Positions 5,154 through 5,888 of a stretch of DNA of 5,888 nt are shown piece by piece. The stretch is from an uncultured Gemmiger sp. (lineage in GTDB: Bacteria > Bacillota > Clostridia > Oscillospirales > Ruminococcaceae), in the NCBI GenBank assembly GCA_959018215.1, contig CAUEKL010000148.1, positions 1-5,888 of the forward strand, written 5' to 3'. A program made the position numbers and the translations under genes. Position 1 is the first letter of the stretch. Every line of letters starts with the position of its first letter. The notes under the pieces are model-generated. The model searched no databases. It was not told where the DNA came from and saw only the letters and a list, made by a program, of their open reading frames with translations.

Positions 5154-5198
5154 ACAAAAAAACCGGCCTTCCTTTTTTCGGGAAAGCCGGTTTTGTAT
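5154..5198 (-). terminator. Intrinsic terminator of the BTAD/GGDEF-like gene, possibly bidirectional
   Basis: AAAACCGGC (5159-5167) pairs with GCCGGTTTT (5186-5194); the inner TTCC/GGAA pairs extend it past one mismatch. Read on the minus strand, the stem ends in a run of seven T residues (A tract 5156-5162). It lies 9 nt after the stop codon of the minus-strand gene. On the plus strand it is followed by TTTT, so it could also stop residual readthrough from the ATPase side. Confidence 0.85.
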
Positions 5199-5206
5199 CT
5201 CCATTC

Positions 5207-5888
5207 TCACACAATGGGGTCCGGAATACCAATGGTCACCTGCATGCGCAGGACCTGGCTCATGCCGCTTTTTTCGTAGCGGGTCAGCAGCCGGTCGCGG
5301 ACCACCTTGTAGTCGTCGGTGTGCTTCACCGACAGCATCAGCACGTACTGGTTGCGGCTGTACCGGGCAAACACGTCGCCCTTGCGCAGCATGTTCTTGA
5401 TGAGCTCCTTCACCGAGAGCATCACCCGGATCATCTCCTGCTTGGGCGCTTCCAGGGGCACCAGGGTCACCAGCAACAGGATGACATCCTCCGAGTTGCG
5501 GGTGGCACTGCGCACCACCATGTGGTACATGTGCTTGAACACCTCGTAGGGGCAGAAATACGCCCCCCGGATGGGCCGGTCGTCCCGGGTGATCTCGTCC
5601 AGGTCCTTCTGGATGTGGCGGATGTCCTCCATGGGCAGGTTGGCACCCTCGGAAGCCCAGCGGTAGATCTCCCGCACCGACTCCGGCAAAGGCTGGCCCA
5701 CCTCGTCCAGGAACATGTTGGCCACCACCGGATAATAGCTCAGCACAGCCTGCTTCATATCCAACCTGCGCATGGTATTGAAGATGTAGCGGTAAAGTTC
5801 CTCGTGCAGCGGCTCCAGCAGCGCCGCACGGTTGCAGATATCCAGCGTCTCCTCCAGATCCTCCCTGCCTCCGCGTTCGCAGAGCGTG
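5207..5888 (-). CDS. BTAD (SARP-type) domain plus degenerate GGDEF-like domain protein, C-terminal part
   Basis: The frame stays open to the right edge, so 226 residues of a longer protein are visible. The first in-frame ATG (5773) has no ribosome binding site and sits inside a conserved-looking domain, so it is unlikely to be the start. Residues about 1-80 resemble the BTAD tetratricopeptide-like domain of SARP-type activators (ALLEPLHEELYRYIFNTMRRL ... AVLSYYPVVANMFLDEVGQPLPESVREIYRW). The C-terminal half has the outline of a GGDEF domain: hydrophobic strands, then RKGDVFARYSRNQYVLML at 168-185, where the signature position reads SRNQY instead of GGDEF, then an IGI strand near the end. Catalytic residues are missing, so diguanylate cyclase activity is unlikely; a sensory or dimerisation role is inferred. 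An N-terminal winged-helix or receiver domain would be expected outside the window. A terminator follows the stop. Confidence 0.65.
   Translation of the reverse strand, partial: TLCERGGREDLEETLDICNRAALLEPLHEELYRYIFNTMRRLDMKQAVLSYYPVVANMFLDEVGQPLPESVREIYRWASEGANLPMEDIRHIQKDLDEITRDDRPIRGAYFCPYEVFKHMYHMVVRSATRNSEDVILLLVTLVPLEAPKQEMIRVMLSVKELIKNMLRKGDVFARYSRNQYVLMLSVKHTDDYKVVRDRLLTRYEKSGMSQVLRMQVTIGIPDPIV

Noticed and set aside
2068..5232. A 1054-codon open frame on the minus strand, antisense to the ATPase
   Set aside because: It is a shadow of the GC-rich codon use of the ATPase gene: the protein is low-complexity (His, Gly, Val, Ala, Asp-rich), has no recognisable domain, and runs across two terminators and riboswitch 2.
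5207..5773. Calling the minus-strand gene at the right as a complete 188-residue protein starting at 5773
   Set aside because: The frame is open to the window edge, there is no ribosome binding site at that ATG, and the upstream residues continue the BTAD-like domain, so the gene is 5'-truncated by the window.

Overview
The DNA is GC-rich, uses strong AAGGAGG-type ribosome binding sites, and encodes a DarA/YaaQ-type cyclic-di-AMP receptor, a Firmicute-style rhomboid-like protein and two yybP-ykoY manganese riboswitches. Together these point to a high-GC Firmicute, plausibly a gut Oscillospiraceae/Ruminococcaceae relative (Faecalibacterium, Gemmiger or Subdoligranulum type). The taxonomic call is inference from gene style and intergenic repeats.

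Layout. Left, on the minus strand: the first 41 codons of darA (1-123), preceded by a rhomboid-superfamily membrane protein (179-826) that keeps a Ser at the catalytic-serine position but lacks the catalytic His. A good promoter (889-917, minus) drives this pair. Next comes a gene-free stretch (827-about 1262) with a dense cluster of DnaA-box-like nonamers (TTTTCCACA / TTTTCAACA), which resembles a replication origin or DnaA-binding cluster. Centre, on the plus strand: promoter, yybP-ykoY riboswitch 1 with intrinsic terminator, mntP (1441-2007), riboswitch 2 with its own terminator, then an 881-residue PacL/SERCA-type P-type ATPase (2245-4890) and a strong terminator. Right: about 170 bp of palindromic repeat-like DNA, then, on the minus strand, a terminator and the 3' part of a gene (5207-5888, running off the window) whose product looks like a BTAD (SARP-type) helical domain followed by a degenerate GGDEF-like domain.

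How the genes work together. The centre is a manganese-detoxification module. MntP and the P-type ATPase are two unrelated exporters, each behind its own Mn2+-sensing riboswitch whose aptamer 3' strand doubles as the 5' strand of a terminator. Riboswitch 2 begins 14 nt after the mntP stop, with no convincing promoter or terminator between. The ATPase may therefore be reached mainly by readthrough from mntP, which would put two Mn2+ gates in series. The riboswitch makes Mn2+ (alone or with Ca2+) the likely physiological substrate of an ATPase that homology alone would label calcium-transporting.

The most noteworthy points are the serial riboswitch arrangement, matching GC-rich hairpins after both terminators (one of which competes with the terminator), the DnaA-box cluster between divergent units, the His-less rhomboid beside darA, and the BTAD plus degenerate GGDEF protein. 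I found no CRISPR array, tRNA, rRNA or transposase gene.
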